Assembly: GCA_964512655.1 (NCBI GenBank)
Contig: CAZEJT010000001.1
Coordinates: forward strand, 372,001 to 436,000
DNA from: VBOC01 sp964512655
Lineage (GTDB): Bacteria; Bacteroidota; Ignavibacteria; UBA10030; SZUA-254
Length of the DNA stretch: 64,000 nucleotides
Reading direction: 5' to 3'
Under the pieces are notes generated by a model. The model did no database searches, was not told the origin of the DNA, and saw nothing but the letters and a program-made list of their open reading frames with translations. Made by a program: the position numbers and the translations under genes. Of the stretch, positions 26,116 through 35,620 are shown in pieces; position 1 is the stretch's first letter, and each line of letters opens with the position of its first letter.

Positions 26116-27072
26116 ATGCGAATGATCCTGATCGCGCTTGCCGCCGTCGTATTCACGGTATCCCTCTCGAGTGCTCAGGGAACTGCCCCGGCAGCACCGG
26201 CCCCCGCAGCCCCCGCGCCCCCATCTCCCATCACCGGAATCCGTAACAAGCTCTCAGCCGGCGACCTTTTGAGCGCCGAGTCGATCCTTGAAGTACACAA
26301 GGCAAAGAATGGGGACGATTCAACATGGCTTTTGGGGCTTTCGTGGCTTGCCCGGGGCGCGATACTGCTCGATGATACGGCCAAGGCTCGCCGTTATGCC
26401 TCAGAAGTTCTCAGGATCTGCGGGGAGCGGGTGGCGCATGGGGCCGATCTCGCAACCAACCACGACCTTGAGATTCCATTCGGCGCCGCGGTCGAAACGG
26501 AGACGCAGAGACTTGAACGCACGCGCGGGGTGTCGCGGGCGGCGGAATACCTCCAGGGAGAACTGCAGCGAGTGCACGCCCCGGTCCCTCTCGTTGCGCG
26601 GCTGAACAAACGCCTGAACATGCTCACCCTTCAAGGGAAGCCCGCGCCTGAGTTCGCCGTCGAGGACTTCGTGGGAACTGCGCCTCCGACGCTTGCTTCC
26701 CTTCGCGGGAAACCAATCCTCATCTTTCTGTGGTACGAAGGATGCGGCGACTGCAAGGCGCAGGCCGCCGTGCTCGCCCGCATCAAATCACGGCATCAGG
26801 CCGAAGGTCTCCAGGTCGTAACGCTCACGCGGTACTATGAGGACGAGCCCGGACGCGCCCGCGAGAAGAGCATGATCGACAGCGTCTGGAAGGCGGTGTA
26901 TTCCGATGTCGGGACGGTGCCTATCGTTATCAGCACCGCCTCGGCGGAACTCTACGGCGGGTCGAGCACACCTACAATTATCTTCATCGATCGTTCCGGG
27001 GTCGTGCGGAGATACACCCCAACGAGGCTCACAGAGGAGGAGATGGAAAAATCGATCAAGGATATACTGTGA
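26116..27072 (+). CDS. Exported thioredoxin-fold (TlpA-like) protein
   Basis: 318 residues with a signal peptide (MRMILIALAAVVFTVSLSSA) and an Ala/Pro-rich linker. An all-helical middle part (about 35-185) has no clear family. The C-terminal thioredoxin fold (about 190-318) has a CGDC active site in LWYEGCGDCKAQAAVLARI, a cis-Pro-like GGSSTPTIIFIDRSG and an ending like AhpC/TSA-TlpA proteins. It should act in the periplasm as a disulfide reductase or peroxide-linked thiol protein. The start is fixed by GGAGG before the ATG at 26116; a longer frame from 26059 has no signal peptide at its start. It stands alone between kdpE and the TonB receptor. Confidence 0.82.
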   Translation: MRMILIALAAVVFTVSLSSAQGTAPAAPAPAAPAPPSPITGIRNKLSAGDLLSAESILEVHKAKNGDDSTWLLGLSWLARGAILLDDTAKARRYASEVLRICGERVAHGADLATNHDLEIPFGAAVETETQRLERTRGVSRAAEYLQGELQRVHAPVPLVARLNKRLNMLTLQGKPAPEFAVEDFVGTAPPTLASLRGKPILIFLWYEGCGDCKAQAAVLARIKSRHQAEGLQVVTLTRYYEDEPGRAREKSMIDSVWKAVYSDVGTVPIVISTASAELYGGSSTPTIIFIDRSGVVRRYTPTRLTEEEMEKSIKDIL

Positions 27073-27325
27073 TGAGCTGCAGGCGAATATGAGAGAATAC
27101 CCTTACGTTCCTGAGCCTTGATGCAACCCCTGATTGTTTTGCCTCAAGAAAAGCGGAATACGCCATAATTATGGGGCTGATACGCGGGGAGTGTCGCAGC
27201 GCACCGACCTCATTGACTCTCAAAACCCCCTGCCGTACTTTGACTCGAATTTGCGGGAATCCATCGATTTCAGGAAGGGAACGATGACAGAAAGGCTCAG
27301 TTTCCCGGAGGGGAAATTCACATCC

Positions 27326-29242
27326 ATGAAAGATTGGGTTCGGATCCCACGAATCTCAATCGCTATTTTCCTCTTCCTGATTCTCGGCTCGAACGCCTCT
27401 GCACAAGACACAGTCTCCACCACTGAGCTCAAGCAGCACTCTCTGGAAGAGCTCATGGAGATGGAAGTGACCTCCTACTCGAAACGCGCCGAAAGGGCGT
27501 TCGAAATACCCGCCGCAATTCAGGTCATTACCGCCGAGGAGATCCGCAGGTCGGGGGCCTCGACCATCCCGGAAGCCCTCCGTCTCGCCTCGAACCTGAA
27601 TGTGGCTCAAATCGATTCCCGGACATGGGCAATCAGCGCCAGAGGGTTCAACAACTCCGCGGCGAACAAGCTGCTCGTACTCATCGACGGCCGGAGCGTC
27701 TACACGCCACTCTATTCAGGAGTATTTTGGGACGTCCAGAATGTTCTTATAGAAGACGTCGATCGGATAGAAGTCATCACCGGCCCCGGAGGGACTGTGT
27801 GGGGTTCGAACGCCGTCAACGGAGTAATAAATATTATCACAAAGAATGCGGGTGATTTTGGCTCGAAAGGAGCGCTTGTTACAGCCCGCGGCGGAACTCA
27901 GGAGGCGATGGCGGGTGTGCACTATGCCGGCCCACTCAGCGAGGATTGCTCGCTTCGCGCGTACTTCACGGGGATGAGGAAGGACGATACTCGTTTCCCC
28001 AACCAGAACCGGGCGGGGGACCACTGGACGACGTATCAGGGGGGATTCAAGGGAGGCTGGGAGCCCGGCGCGAATTCCCAGTTGATCTTCCAGGGCGACG
28101 CATACGGAAGCTCGTTCAACCAGCAGACGCTCAGTAATACCGAGGCGAGCGGCGGAAATCTGATCGGAGCGTGGAGGCATGCTCTGGGAGTCCGCAGTGA
28201 GTACAGCGTCCAGGTGTACTACGATCTGACGCACAGGATGATACCGAAAACCTTCAACGAGGACCTCGGCACATTCGATATCGACGCACAGTACAGATTT
28301 CCCCTCGACGCCGTCCAGGACGTGACCTGGGGGGCGGGGTATCGTTACATGAACGACCGCGTGGGGAACTCGACTGTGCTCGCCTTCCTGCCCGATAACC
28401 TTATCATGCGGATCTACAGCGCGTTCGTGCAGGACGAGATCACGTTTCTCCAGGACCGCGGCACGCTCACACTCGGCTCAAAGTTCGAGCACAATGACTT
28501 CAGCGGATTTGAGTACCAGCCGAGCGCCAGAATTTCCTGGTCGTTTACCCCCGCCCACATGGCGTGGGCTGCCGTGAGCCGGGCGGTGCGGACGCCGTCG
28601 CGGATAGACAGGGATTTGTACGCTCCGGGAGTGCCGCCCTACTTCCTGGCGGGCGGGAGCGGGTTCGTTTCGGAAAAGAGCATCTCCTACGAGCTCGGAT
28701 TTCGCGCTCAGGCGACCGACAATTTTTCATTCGATGTGGAGACCTTTTACGACGTGTATGACGATTTGCGCAGCGTCGAGCCGGGGCTCCCAATCACGCT
28801 TCAAAACGGTCTTGAAGCCACTACCTATGGCTCCGAAGTCGACCTGAAATACCAGCCGGTCGATTGGTGCACTCTGCGTGCCGGGTACTCATACTTCCAG
28901 AAAGAGATACGCCTGAAGCCGTGGAGCCACGACATCAACAATGGACAGGGGGAGGGAAACGATCCCCGACATATGCTCCGGCTCTCTTCGTCGATGAACT
29001 TGCCAGGCAGCACTGAGGTCGACGTCTGGCTGAGGGCTATCGATGAGCTTCCGGTAGCAGCCCAGCAGGTTCCGGGATATTTCGAAGCCGATGTGCGGTT
29101 TGGATGGAACGTGTACAAGGATCTCACGCTCTCCATCGCCGGACAGAATCTCCTTCACGACCAGCATCCGGAATTCGGAATGCCCGTCACCAGGCATGAG
29201 ATTCCCAGAGCAATCTACGCGGGTCTTACATGGCATCAATAG
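27326..29242 (+). CDS. TonB-dependent outer-membrane receptor
   Basis: 638-residue TonB-dependent receptor with a signal peptide ending near NASAQ, a plug domain (about 25-150; RAFEIPAAIQVITAEEIRRS, ARGFNNSAANKLLVLIDGRS and IEVITGPGGTVWGSNAVNGV) and a 22-strand-type barrel ending AIYAGLTWHQ. The ATG at 27326 gives a normal signal peptide; an ATG at 27284 has a better ribosome site but a long acidic n-region. It is followed at once by a YfiR-like gene and a sensor kinase, so it may serve as a signal detector rather than only an importer. The ligand is unknown. Confidence 0.9.
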   Translation: MKDWVRIPRISIAIFLFLILGSNASAQDTVSTTELKQHSLEELMEMEVTSYSKRAERAFEIPAAIQVITAEEIRRSGASTIPEALRLASNLNVAQIDSRTWAISARGFNNSAANKLLVLIDGRSVYTPLYSGVFWDVQNVLIEDVDRIEVITGPGGTVWGSNAVNGVINIITKNAGDFGSKGALVTARGGTQEAMAGVHYAGPLSEDCSLRAYFTGMRKDDTRFPNQNRAGDHWTTYQGGFKGGWEPGANSQLIFQGDAYGSSFNQQTLSNTEASGGNLIGAWRHALGVRSEYSVQVYYDLTHRMIPKTFNEDLGTFDIDAQYRFPLDAVQDVTWGAGYRYMNDRVGNSTVLAFLPDNLIMRIYSAFVQDEITFLQDRGTLTLGSKFEHNDFSGFEYQPSARISWSFTPAHMAWAAVSRAVRTPSRIDRDLYAPGVPPYFLAGGSGFVSEKSISYELGFRAQATDNFSFDVETFYDVYDDLRSVEPGLPITLQNGLEATTYGSEVDLKYQPVDWCTLRAGYSYFQKEIRLKPWSHDINNGQGEGNDPRHMLRLSSSMNLPGSTEVDVWLRAIDELPVAAQQVPGYFEADVRFGWNVYKDLTLSIAGQNLLHDQHPEFGMPVTRHEIPRAIYAGLTWHQ

Positions 29243-29268
29243 CCGGTGTCGGCGAACTAGAAAATCTC

Positions 29269-29841
29269 ATGGACAGCCTCGCTGCGATACGAGGGCTCAG
29301 GCAGGTCCGGAGGGTTCTCCAGGTTCTCGTCCTCATCGCCTGTGTCCGGCCGGCGTCCGCCCAGGTCGATCCGCAGTCCGAGCACAAGTTTAAGGCGGTC
29401 TACCTCTACAACTTCCTCAAGTTTGTCGACTGGCCCAACGGGGCGTTTGCCGATCAATCCTCCCCCGTCCGGATCGGAATCCTGGGAAACGATCAGCTCA
29501 CCAAGCTTCTTGGAGAGACGGTCGGGAGCGAAAAGATCGGGGACCGGTCTGTCGTCGTGGCTCAGATTTCGACCCTCAACGAGGTGCAAGAGTGCCAGAT
29601 GGTGTTCGTCTCCCGGACGGAGAAAGATCGCTACAGGGAGATTCTTACGAAAGTGAAAGGGAAGCCGATCCTCAGCGTCGGCGAAGAAGAGGAGTTCTTC
29701 CAGATGGGGGGAGCCGTGAATTTCTATTTCGAAGGAAAGAGGCTGCGCTTTGAGATCAACCTGAAGTCCGTGAAGGCAGCGGAGCTTACCGCGAACTCGA
29801 AATTGCTGCGGCTTGCGAAGATTGTCGGATCAGTCGACTGA
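29269..29841 (+). CDS. YfiR-like periplasmic protein (DUF4154)
   Basis: About 190 residues with a signal peptide ending near RPASAQ and a single YfiR/DUF4154 domain: FKAVYLYNFLKFVDWPN at its start, the middle GRIGILGNDQL-like strand (VRIGILGNDQLTKLLGE), and the end INLKSVKAAELTANSKLLRL. In Pseudomonas YfiR is a periplasmic repressor that holds the CHASE8 sensor YfiN inactive. Here the next gene encodes a membrane kinase with a CHASE8-like periplasmic domain, so this protein probably controls that kinase. The ATG at 29230, inside the TonB gene's last codons, gives a 13-residue longer version. Confidence 0.85.
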   Translation: MDSLAAIRGLRQVRRVLQVLVLIACVRPASAQVDPQSEHKFKAVYLYNFLKFVDWPNGAFADQSSPVRIGILGNDQLTKLLGETVGSEKIGDRSVVVAQISTLNEVQECQMVFVSRTEKDRYREILTKVKGKPILSVGEEEEFFQMGGAVNFYFEGKRLRFEINLKSVKAAELTANSKLLRLAKIVGSVD

Positions 29842-29851
29842 GAGGGGCGGA

Positions 29852-32104
29852 GTGAAGCCCAGACCGCGTCGATCGATTGAGCAGAACATTAAAGGGGCGA
29901 TCCTCTCAATCGCCGCGTTGACCCTGCTGCTGGTATGCGCCGGCTTCTTGATTTATGAGTTTATCACGGTCCGCCAGCGCATGGTGACGGACCTACAGAC
30001 CAAGGCGCAATTGATCGGCGATAACAGCAACGCCGCGCTGGCGTTTGAGTCGAAGAAGGACGCGCAGGATGTGTTGAGGACACTGCGGTCGCAGCCAAGG
30101 GTCGTATCGGCGTTTATCTATGACAAAAACCGGAACCTCTTTGCGACCTACTACCGCGACAGCGCCACAGCGCCGGGAGAAATCGCATGGGACACCTCCG
30201 GGTCGCGGTTCGAGCGGCAACGGCTCGTTGTCTTCCAGCCGATCAGGATCGATAAGTCCAGGATCGGCACAATCGTCCTCGAATCGGACCTGCAGGCAAT
30301 GTATGACCGCTTTTTCTCGTACGGGATCATACTGGTCGTCGTGGCATTGGGATCGATGGTGATCACCTTCATTGCCGCATCGAAGCTTCAACGAAGGATT
30401 TCCCATCCGATTCTGAGCCTGGCCGACACCGCGAAGTCGATATCGCAGCACAACGACTATTCCATCCGCGCCCCTCAGACTGCGGAGGCAGAAGAGACCG
30501 ACCTGCTGGCGACGGCAATCAATCAAATGCTGATTCAGATTCAGGAGCGCGATACGGTGCTCTCGCGCGCGAACGAGAGCATGACGAACGAGATTACAGA
30601 GCGGAAGAGGGCCGAAGAGGTGCTGCGGTCGAGCGAGGAGCGGTTTCGCCTTCTCTTCGACAACCATCCCCTGCCCATGTGGGTCTACGAACCGGAATCC
30701 CTGAGGTTTTTGGAGGTCAACGAAAGCGCGGTCCGGCAGTACGGCTACTCCCGTGAGGAATTCCTCCAGATGCGGATCACGGAAATCCGCCCGGCGGAGG
30801 ACGTCTCATTCCTTCTTGCGAATTCCCGGGGTCAGCGCGCCGCGATGGAGCTCTCAGGGCACTCGAAGCACCGCCTGAAGGACGGCAGAGTCATCGATGT
30901 CGAAATCATCGCACACGAAACCAGATACCTGCGCCGCAAGGCAGTGCTTGTCGTTGCCCTCGACGTGACCGAGAGAATGAAGGCGGAGCTTCACCTCAAG
31001 ATCAGCGAGGAGAGGTACCGATCGCTCGTCTCGGCGATTACCTCGATCGTGTGGACTGCCGGGCCCTCGGGAAACTTCGCCGTTCCACAAAAATCGTGGG
31101 AACGGTACACAGGCCAGGAATGGGAGAAACACGCCGGCTTCGGCTGGCTCAACGTCATTGAGGCCGAGGATCGCGCCGGGGCGGAAAACCTGTTGAAAGC
31201 GGCGATAGCGGAGAAACGCGCATTTGAATTTCAGGGAAAGATCTGGAACGCCGAATCCGGCGCCCACCGGTATTTCGTCGCGAAAGCGGTGCCGCTGCGC
31301 GACGCCGACGGCTCGGTCAGGGAGTGGATCGGGACGGTTACCGACGTCCACGACCGCAAGCTTGCCGAGGAGGAAATCAGAGAGCTGAACGAGGCGTTGG
31401 AGCAGCGCGTTCTCGAGCGAACGGCGCAGCTCGAGACGGCGAACAAGGAGCTTGAGGCGTTCAGCTACTCGGTCTCCCACGATTTGCGGGCTCCGCTGAG
31501 GAGCATCTCGAGCTTCAGCGAATTGCTGATGAAGAACCACGAAACCAGCCTCGACGATGAAGGGAAAGACTATCTTCACAGGGTGAATACATCGAGCCAC
31601 CGCATGGCCCACCTGATCGATGACCTCCTGAACCTCTCACGCCTCACCAGGACGGAGATCCGGCGGGAAACCGTCGACCTCGGCGCGATAGCCAAAGGGA
31701 TCGCGTCGGAACTTCAGAGGTCGCAGCCCGACAGGGCGGTGCGGTTTGTCATCGGAGACGATCTCACCGTTCAGGGCGACTCGCGACTCCTCGCGATCGT
31801 GCTCGATAACCTCATCGGAAACGCCTGGAAATACACGAAGGGGCGCCCAAAGGCCGTCATCGAGTTCGGCGCCGGAACGAACAACGGAAAGAGGGCCTTC
31901 TTCGTAAGAGACAACGGAGCCGGTTTCGACATGCAGTACGCCGGGAAGCTCTTCGGGGCATTTCAGCGGCTCCACACCACGAAAGAGTTCGAGGGGACCG
32001 GAATCGGACTTGCGACCGTCGCGCGGATTATCAACCGTCACGGCGGAAAAGTGTGGGCTGACGGCAAGGTCGACGAGGGCGCAACGTTTTATTTTTCAAT
32101 CTAA
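29852..32104 (+). CDS. CHASE8-type sensor histidine kinase (HAMP, two PAS)
   Basis: About 750 residues. Helix 1 (about 15-40), a CHASE8-like periplasmic domain (about 45-145; QLIGDNSNAALAFESKKDA and SAFIYDKNRNLFATYYRDS), helix 2 (about 150-175), HAMP, two PAS domains (about 265-385 and 390-510), HisKA with SYSVSHDLRAPLRSI and an HATPase with DNGAGFDMQYAGKLF and GTGIGLATVARIINRHGGK. No receiver is attached. CHASE8 is the YfiN sensor domain normally fused to GGDEF; here it drives a kinase. The GTG at 29852 has a strong GAGAGGGGCGGA ribosome site and starts 10 bases after the YfiR gene; an ATG at 29813 would overlap it. Confidence 0.88.
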   Translation: MKPRPRRSIEQNIKGAILSIAALTLLLVCAGFLIYEFITVRQRMVTDLQTKAQLIGDNSNAALAFESKKDAQDVLRTLRSQPRVVSAFIYDKNRNLFATYYRDSATAPGEIAWDTSGSRFERQRLVVFQPIRIDKSRIGTIVLESDLQAMYDRFFSYGIILVVVALGSMVITFIAASKLQRRISHPILSLADTAKSISQHNDYSIRAPQTAEAEETDLLATAINQMLIQIQERDTVLSRANESMTNEITERKRAEEVLRSSEERFRLLFDNHPLPMWVYEPESLRFLEVNESAVRQYGYSREEFLQMRITEIRPAEDVSFLLANSRGQRAAMELSGHSKHRLKDGRVIDVEIIAHETRYLRRKAVLVVALDVTERMKAELHLKISEERYRSLVSAITSIVWTAGPSGNFAVPQKSWERYTGQEWEKHAGFGWLNVIEAEDRAGAENLLKAAIAEKRAFEFQGKIWNAESGAHRYFVAKAVPLRDADGSVREWIGTVTDVHDRKLAEEEIRELNEALEQRVLERTAQLETANKELEAFSYSVSHDLRAPLRSISSFSELLMKNHETSLDDEGKDYLHRVNTSSHRMAHLIDDLLNLSRLTRTEIRRETVDLGAIAKGIASELQRSQPDRAVRFVIGDDLTVQGDSRLLAIVLDNLIGNAWKYTKGRPKAVIEFGAGTNNGKRAFFVRDNGAGFDMQYAGKLFGAFQRLHTTKEFEGTGIGLATVARIINRHGGKVWADGKVDEGATFYFSI

Positions 32105-32123
32105 TTTCAGGAGAGGTGGGGCA

Positions 32124-32564
32124 ATGGACCATGCACCAAGAGTCATCCTTCTCGTCGAAGACAGTCCCGATGACGAGCTTCTCACCGTTCTTGCACTGAA
32201 AGAACAGAAGCTGATCAACGAGCTGATCGTCGCGCGCGACGGCATCGAAGCCCTCGACTATCTCTACGGGACCGGAAAGTACGCCGGACGGGATACGCGT
32301 CTGCTCCCTTCGCTGATACTGCTCGACCTGAAGCTTCCGAAGCTCGATGGATTGGAAGTCCTCCGGAAGATCCGCTCGGTGGACGCGACCAAATTTCTCC
32401 CGGTTGTGATCCTTACATCGTCGAAGGAAGACCAGGACCTGCTCAACGGGTACAAGCTGGGCGCAAACAGCTACATCCGAAAGCCGGTGGATTTTTCGCA
32501 ATTCACCGACGCGGTCCGGCAGCTCGGGCTGTACTGGCTTGTCTTGAACGAAACGCCCAGATGA
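32124..32564 (+). CDS. Single-domain response regulator (Rcp1/CheY-like)
   Basis: 146 residues, one receiver domain and nothing else. Acidic pocket ED in LLVEDSPDD, phosphoacceptor D68 in LILLDLKLPKLDGLEVLRKI, Thr/Ser in VILTSSKE and Lys in SYIRKPVDF. The long loop between strand 2 and D68 and the LGLYWLVLNE ending match the Rcp1 type that partners phytochrome-like kinases with the same DLRAPLR box as the kinase upstream. The start at 32124 follows GGAGAGGTGGGGC. It probably carries phosphate from the CHASE8 kinase on to another component. Confidence 0.92.
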   Translation: MDHAPRVILLVEDSPDDELLTVLALKEQKLINELIVARDGIEALDYLYGTGKYAGRDTRLLPSLILLDLKLPKLDGLEVLRKIRSVDATKFLPVVILTSSKEDQDLLNGYKLGANSYIRKPVDFSQFTDAVRQLGLYWLVLNETPR

Positions 32565-32585
32565 GATGATTGGGGGAACGGCGCA

Positions 32586-34505
32586 ATGAAGGATCTTCAA
32601 GTCTTGATGATAGAGGACAACGAGGATGACGCTCTGCTGCTTCTGACGGAGCTTCGCCAGGGAGGGTTTAACGTTGTGGCAGAGCGCGTCGAGTCCGGCG
32701 AGCGCCTGAAGGCAGCGCTTGCATCCAGGGAGTGGGACGTCATCGTATCTGATTTTTCGCTTCCGAGCTTCAGCGGACTCAAGGCGCTGTCGATCGTGAA
32801 GGAATCGGGAGTCGACACCCCGTTCATCCTGGTCTCCGGAACGATCGGAGAAGAAGTAGCCGTCGACGCGATGAAGGCGGGAGCTCACGACTATATCATG
32901 AAGGGGAAACTCGGGCGTCTGGTCCCCGCGATCCGACGCGAGCTCCTCGACGCCGAGGTCCGTCGCGGCCGCAAGGCGGCGGAAGAGGCCCTCCGCAAGA
33001 ACGAAGAGCAATTCCGCCTGATCACCGAAAACGTCGAGGACCTCATCGCGGTGCTCGACCTCGAAGGCAGAAGGGTCTACAACAGCCCGTCGTACGCAAA
33101 GATTCTGGGGGATCCCGTGTCGCTTCTCGGCACCGACTCCTTCGGGGAGATCCACCCGGACGACCGGGAGGGCGTCAAACGGGTTTTCGACGAGACCGTG
33201 CGGTCCGGGATCGGCCAACGGAGCGAGTATCGATTCCTGAAGAACGACGGGGGCATACGCTACATCGAGTCGCAGGGGAGCGTCATCCGGGATTCGGCCG
33301 GAAAAATCACGAATGTGCTCGTAGTCTCACGGGACATCACGGAAAAGAAGAAGCTCGAACAGCAGTTCCTGAGAGCCCAGCGGATGGAAAGCATCGGGAC
33401 GCTTGCGGGCGGCATCGCCCACGACCTGAATAACGTTCTCGCTCCCATTATGCTCTCCATGCAGATCCTCCGCAGGAAATACAAGGAGGAGCCCGATTTC
33501 AAGCTGCTTGAGACAATTGAAGCGGCGGCCCAGAGAGGGGTGGGGATGGTCAAGCAGGTTCTTACATTCGCCCGGGGAGGCGTCGAGGGGCAGCACGTTT
33601 CGCTGCAGGTGAACTATCTCATCAATGAAATTGAAAAGATTATAAAGGAGACCTTTCCCAGGTCGATTCGCATCGCGATCCATTTGCCGAAGGGGCTCTG
33701 GCCTGTCCTGGGAGACGCCACGCAGCTACACCAGGTCCTGATGAACCTGTGCGTGAATGCGCGCGACGCGATGCCGAACGGAGGGACGCTCACTCTTGAG
33801 ATGGAGAACTCCCGGATTGATGAACAGTATGCCAGAATGCACACAGAGGCCAGGGCGGGCAACTATGTGATGCTGAGCGTAAGCGATACCGGGAGCGGAA
33901 TCCCGCCAGAGATCAAGGATAAGATCTTCGAGCCGTTCTTCACCACGAAAGAGATCGGAAAGGGGACCGGCCTGGGTCTTTCTACCGTGCAGGGCATCAT
34001 CCGGCAGCACGGAGGGTTCATCAAGGTCTACAGCGAGACTGGCCGCGGCACAAAGTTCCAAATCTATCTCCCCGCGCAGGAGTCGGATAAGGCGGAGGGC
34101 AGGGAGGAGGTCAAGCGCCGGCCGCTCAGACACGGTAAAGGAGAGCTGATCCTCATCGTCGACGATGAGGCATCTATTCAGGAGATCACGAAGGCGACTC
34201 TCGAATCGTGCGGGTACCGGACTCTGAGCGCAGGCGACGGAACCGAGGCAGTGACCATCTACGTCCAGCACCCGACCGAAGTGGCGCTGGTCATCACCGA
34301 CATGATGATGCCCTTCATGGACGGACCGGCTACAATCCAGGCGATCAGAAAGATAAACCCCACGGTGAAGATCATCGCGACCAGCGGCATCGGCGAGAAT
34401 GAAAAGGTGATGAAACTAAGCGGGAACGGCGTCGTATTCCTTCAGAAGCCGTATACCGCGGAGACGCTGCTCACGACCCTGGCTAACATGCTGCAAGGAG
34501 AATAA
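32586..34505 (+). CDS. Hybrid histidine kinase: receiver, PAS, kinase, receiver
   Basis: 639 residues, without membrane helices. The N-terminal receiver (D56 in DVIVSDFSLPSFSG) is followed by a PAS domain (about 145-260), a HisKA of the AHDLNN type (TLAGGIAHDLNNVLAPIML), an HATPase with NARDAMPNGGTL and GTGLGLSTVQGIIRQHGG, and a C-terminal receiver (VITDMMMPFMDGP). It follows the single-domain regulator by 21 bases. Its layout suggests a cytoplasmic relay kinase switched by its own N-terminal receiver. No DNA-binding or GGDEF output is encoded in the cluster. Confidence 0.9.
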   Translation: MKDLQVLMIEDNEDDALLLLTELRQGGFNVVAERVESGERLKAALASREWDVIVSDFSLPSFSGLKALSIVKESGVDTPFILVSGTIGEEVAVDAMKAGAHDYIMKGKLGRLVPAIRRELLDAEVRRGRKAAEEALRKNEEQFRLITENVEDLIAVLDLEGRRVYNSPSYAKILGDPVSLLGTDSFGEIHPDDREGVKRVFDETVRSGIGQRSEYRFLKNDGGIRYIESQGSVIRDSAGKITNVLVVSRDITEKKKLEQQFLRAQRMESIGTLAGGIAHDLNNVLAPIMLSMQILRRKYKEEPDFKLLETIEAAAQRGVGMVKQVLTFARGGVEGQHVSLQVNYLINEIEKIIKETFPRSIRIAIHLPKGLWPVLGDATQLHQVLMNLCVNARDAMPNGGTLTLEMENSRIDEQYARMHTEARAGNYVMLSVSDTGSGIPPEIKDKIFEPFFTTKEIGKGTGLGLSTVQGIIRQHGGFIKVYSETGRGTKFQIYLPAQESDKAEGREEVKRRPLRHGKGELILIVDDEASIQEITKATLESCGYRTLSAGDGTEAVTIYVQHPTEVALVITDMMMPFMDGPATIQAIRKINPTVKIIATSGIGENEKVMKLSGNGVVFLQKPYTAETLLTTLANMLQGE

Positions 34506-34567
34506 TCGGAGCCGGCCCGGCTCCCGCGGGCCTTCACCAACCTCCGGGAGGCAAGGATATTTCGAAC

Positions 34568-35605
34568 ATGAGGATCTCTTCCATCATCCCGCTGGTTTCT
34601 GCACTCCTCCTCCCTCTGTTCGGCCATGCACAGTTCAATCCGGAACTCCAGGACAGCACGATTGATAATATGGTGCATCCCGATGCGTATACAACATGCA
34701 GGCTAGGTGAACTCGGAGGAGTACACAAGGGGGGAATCGGGAAGCAGAGCATGATTCTCATTCCCGGCTGGGGATTTGATGCTTCTGTTTTTGACGGATT
34801 CATGAAAGCGAACGAGAAGAATTATAGAATGTATGCAATCACTCCGGCGGGGTTCGGCGGCACCGCCGCACCACCGATGCCGGATACATCGCTGGAATAC
34901 TCTGAAGCGACATGGACCAACGGGATAGTCACGGGAATCCTCGACCTCATCGAAAAGGAAAAGCTCGAAAAGCCCGTGATCGTAGGGCATTTCAACACCG
35001 GCAGTACGGCAGCGCTCATCCTTGCGCTGAAGCATCCGGACAGGATATCAAAAGCGGTTGTCATCAGCGGAGCACCGTACAGGTACATTCGACCTCGTAC
35101 TGACACGGCCTGGGGGCGCGAGGCACAGGTCACTACCGACCAGAGGAACAAATTCATCAAGAGCGCTTCCATCCCATGGTTCAAGACGGTCACCCGAAAA
35201 ACGTGGGACAACGGAAACTACCGCCCCAATGAATATTCGATTGATTCGGCGAGAGGAAAGGACTTTTTCGAGCGATCTGCAGGCGTTCCCCTGCCTGTGA
35301 TGATCCGATATTTGCTGGAGAATAATGCCTACGATGCCTCGGCTGGTTTCACCGGGCTGCGGGTTCCGCTCCTTGTACTCATTCCATCCTTCAGCGAAGA
35401 GTTTTTCCGCGAACAATATGTCTCGTTGAACAAACGCGCCACCCACGAGTGGGTGAAATATCTCTTCCAGGACGTCTGGAACAGCTCAAGAGGTGCGAGC
35501 CCACTCCTCCAGTTCAGAACAATTCCTCAGACCAGGTACTTCATGTGGTACGACAATCCCGACACGGTCTACTCATCCATACGCACCTTTGTGAACGGCA
35601 GATGA
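34568..35605 (+). CDS. Exported alpha/beta-hydrolase-fold protein with an altered nucleophile elbow
   Basis: 345 residues with a signal peptide (cleaved near FGHAQ). The fold is recognisable from an oxyanion-hole-like LIPGWGFDASVFDGFM, the strand YAITPAGFGGT and the helix LALKHPDRISKAVVISG. The nucleophile elbow, normally G-x-S-x-G, reads VGHFNTGSTAAL: no Ser, Cys or Asp stands at the expected place, so activity is doubtful or uses another residue. It begins a three-gene run with the DUF1624 protein (16 bases on) and the ankyrin protein. Substrate unknown. Confidence 0.75.
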   Translation: MRISSIIPLVSALLLPLFGHAQFNPELQDSTIDNMVHPDAYTTCRLGELGGVHKGGIGKQSMILIPGWGFDASVFDGFMKANEKNYRMYAITPAGFGGTAAPPMPDTSLEYSEATWTNGIVTGILDLIEKEKLEKPVIVGHFNTGSTAALILALKHPDRISKAVVISGAPYRYIRPRTDTAWGREAQVTTDQRNKFIKSASIPWFKTVTRKTWDNGNYRPNEYSIDSARGKDFFERSAGVPLPVMIRYLLENNAYDASAGFTGLRVPLLVLIPSFSEEFFREQYVSLNKRATHEWVKYLFQDVWNSSRGASPLLQFRTIPQTRYFMWYDNPDTVYSSIRTFVNGR

Positions 35606-35620
35606 AGGAGTCCCACGGAT

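Noticed and set aside
27073..27283. Riboswitch before the TonB receptor
   Set aside because: No cobalamin, cyclic-di-GMP or other known riboswitch core could be recognised by eye in this leader.
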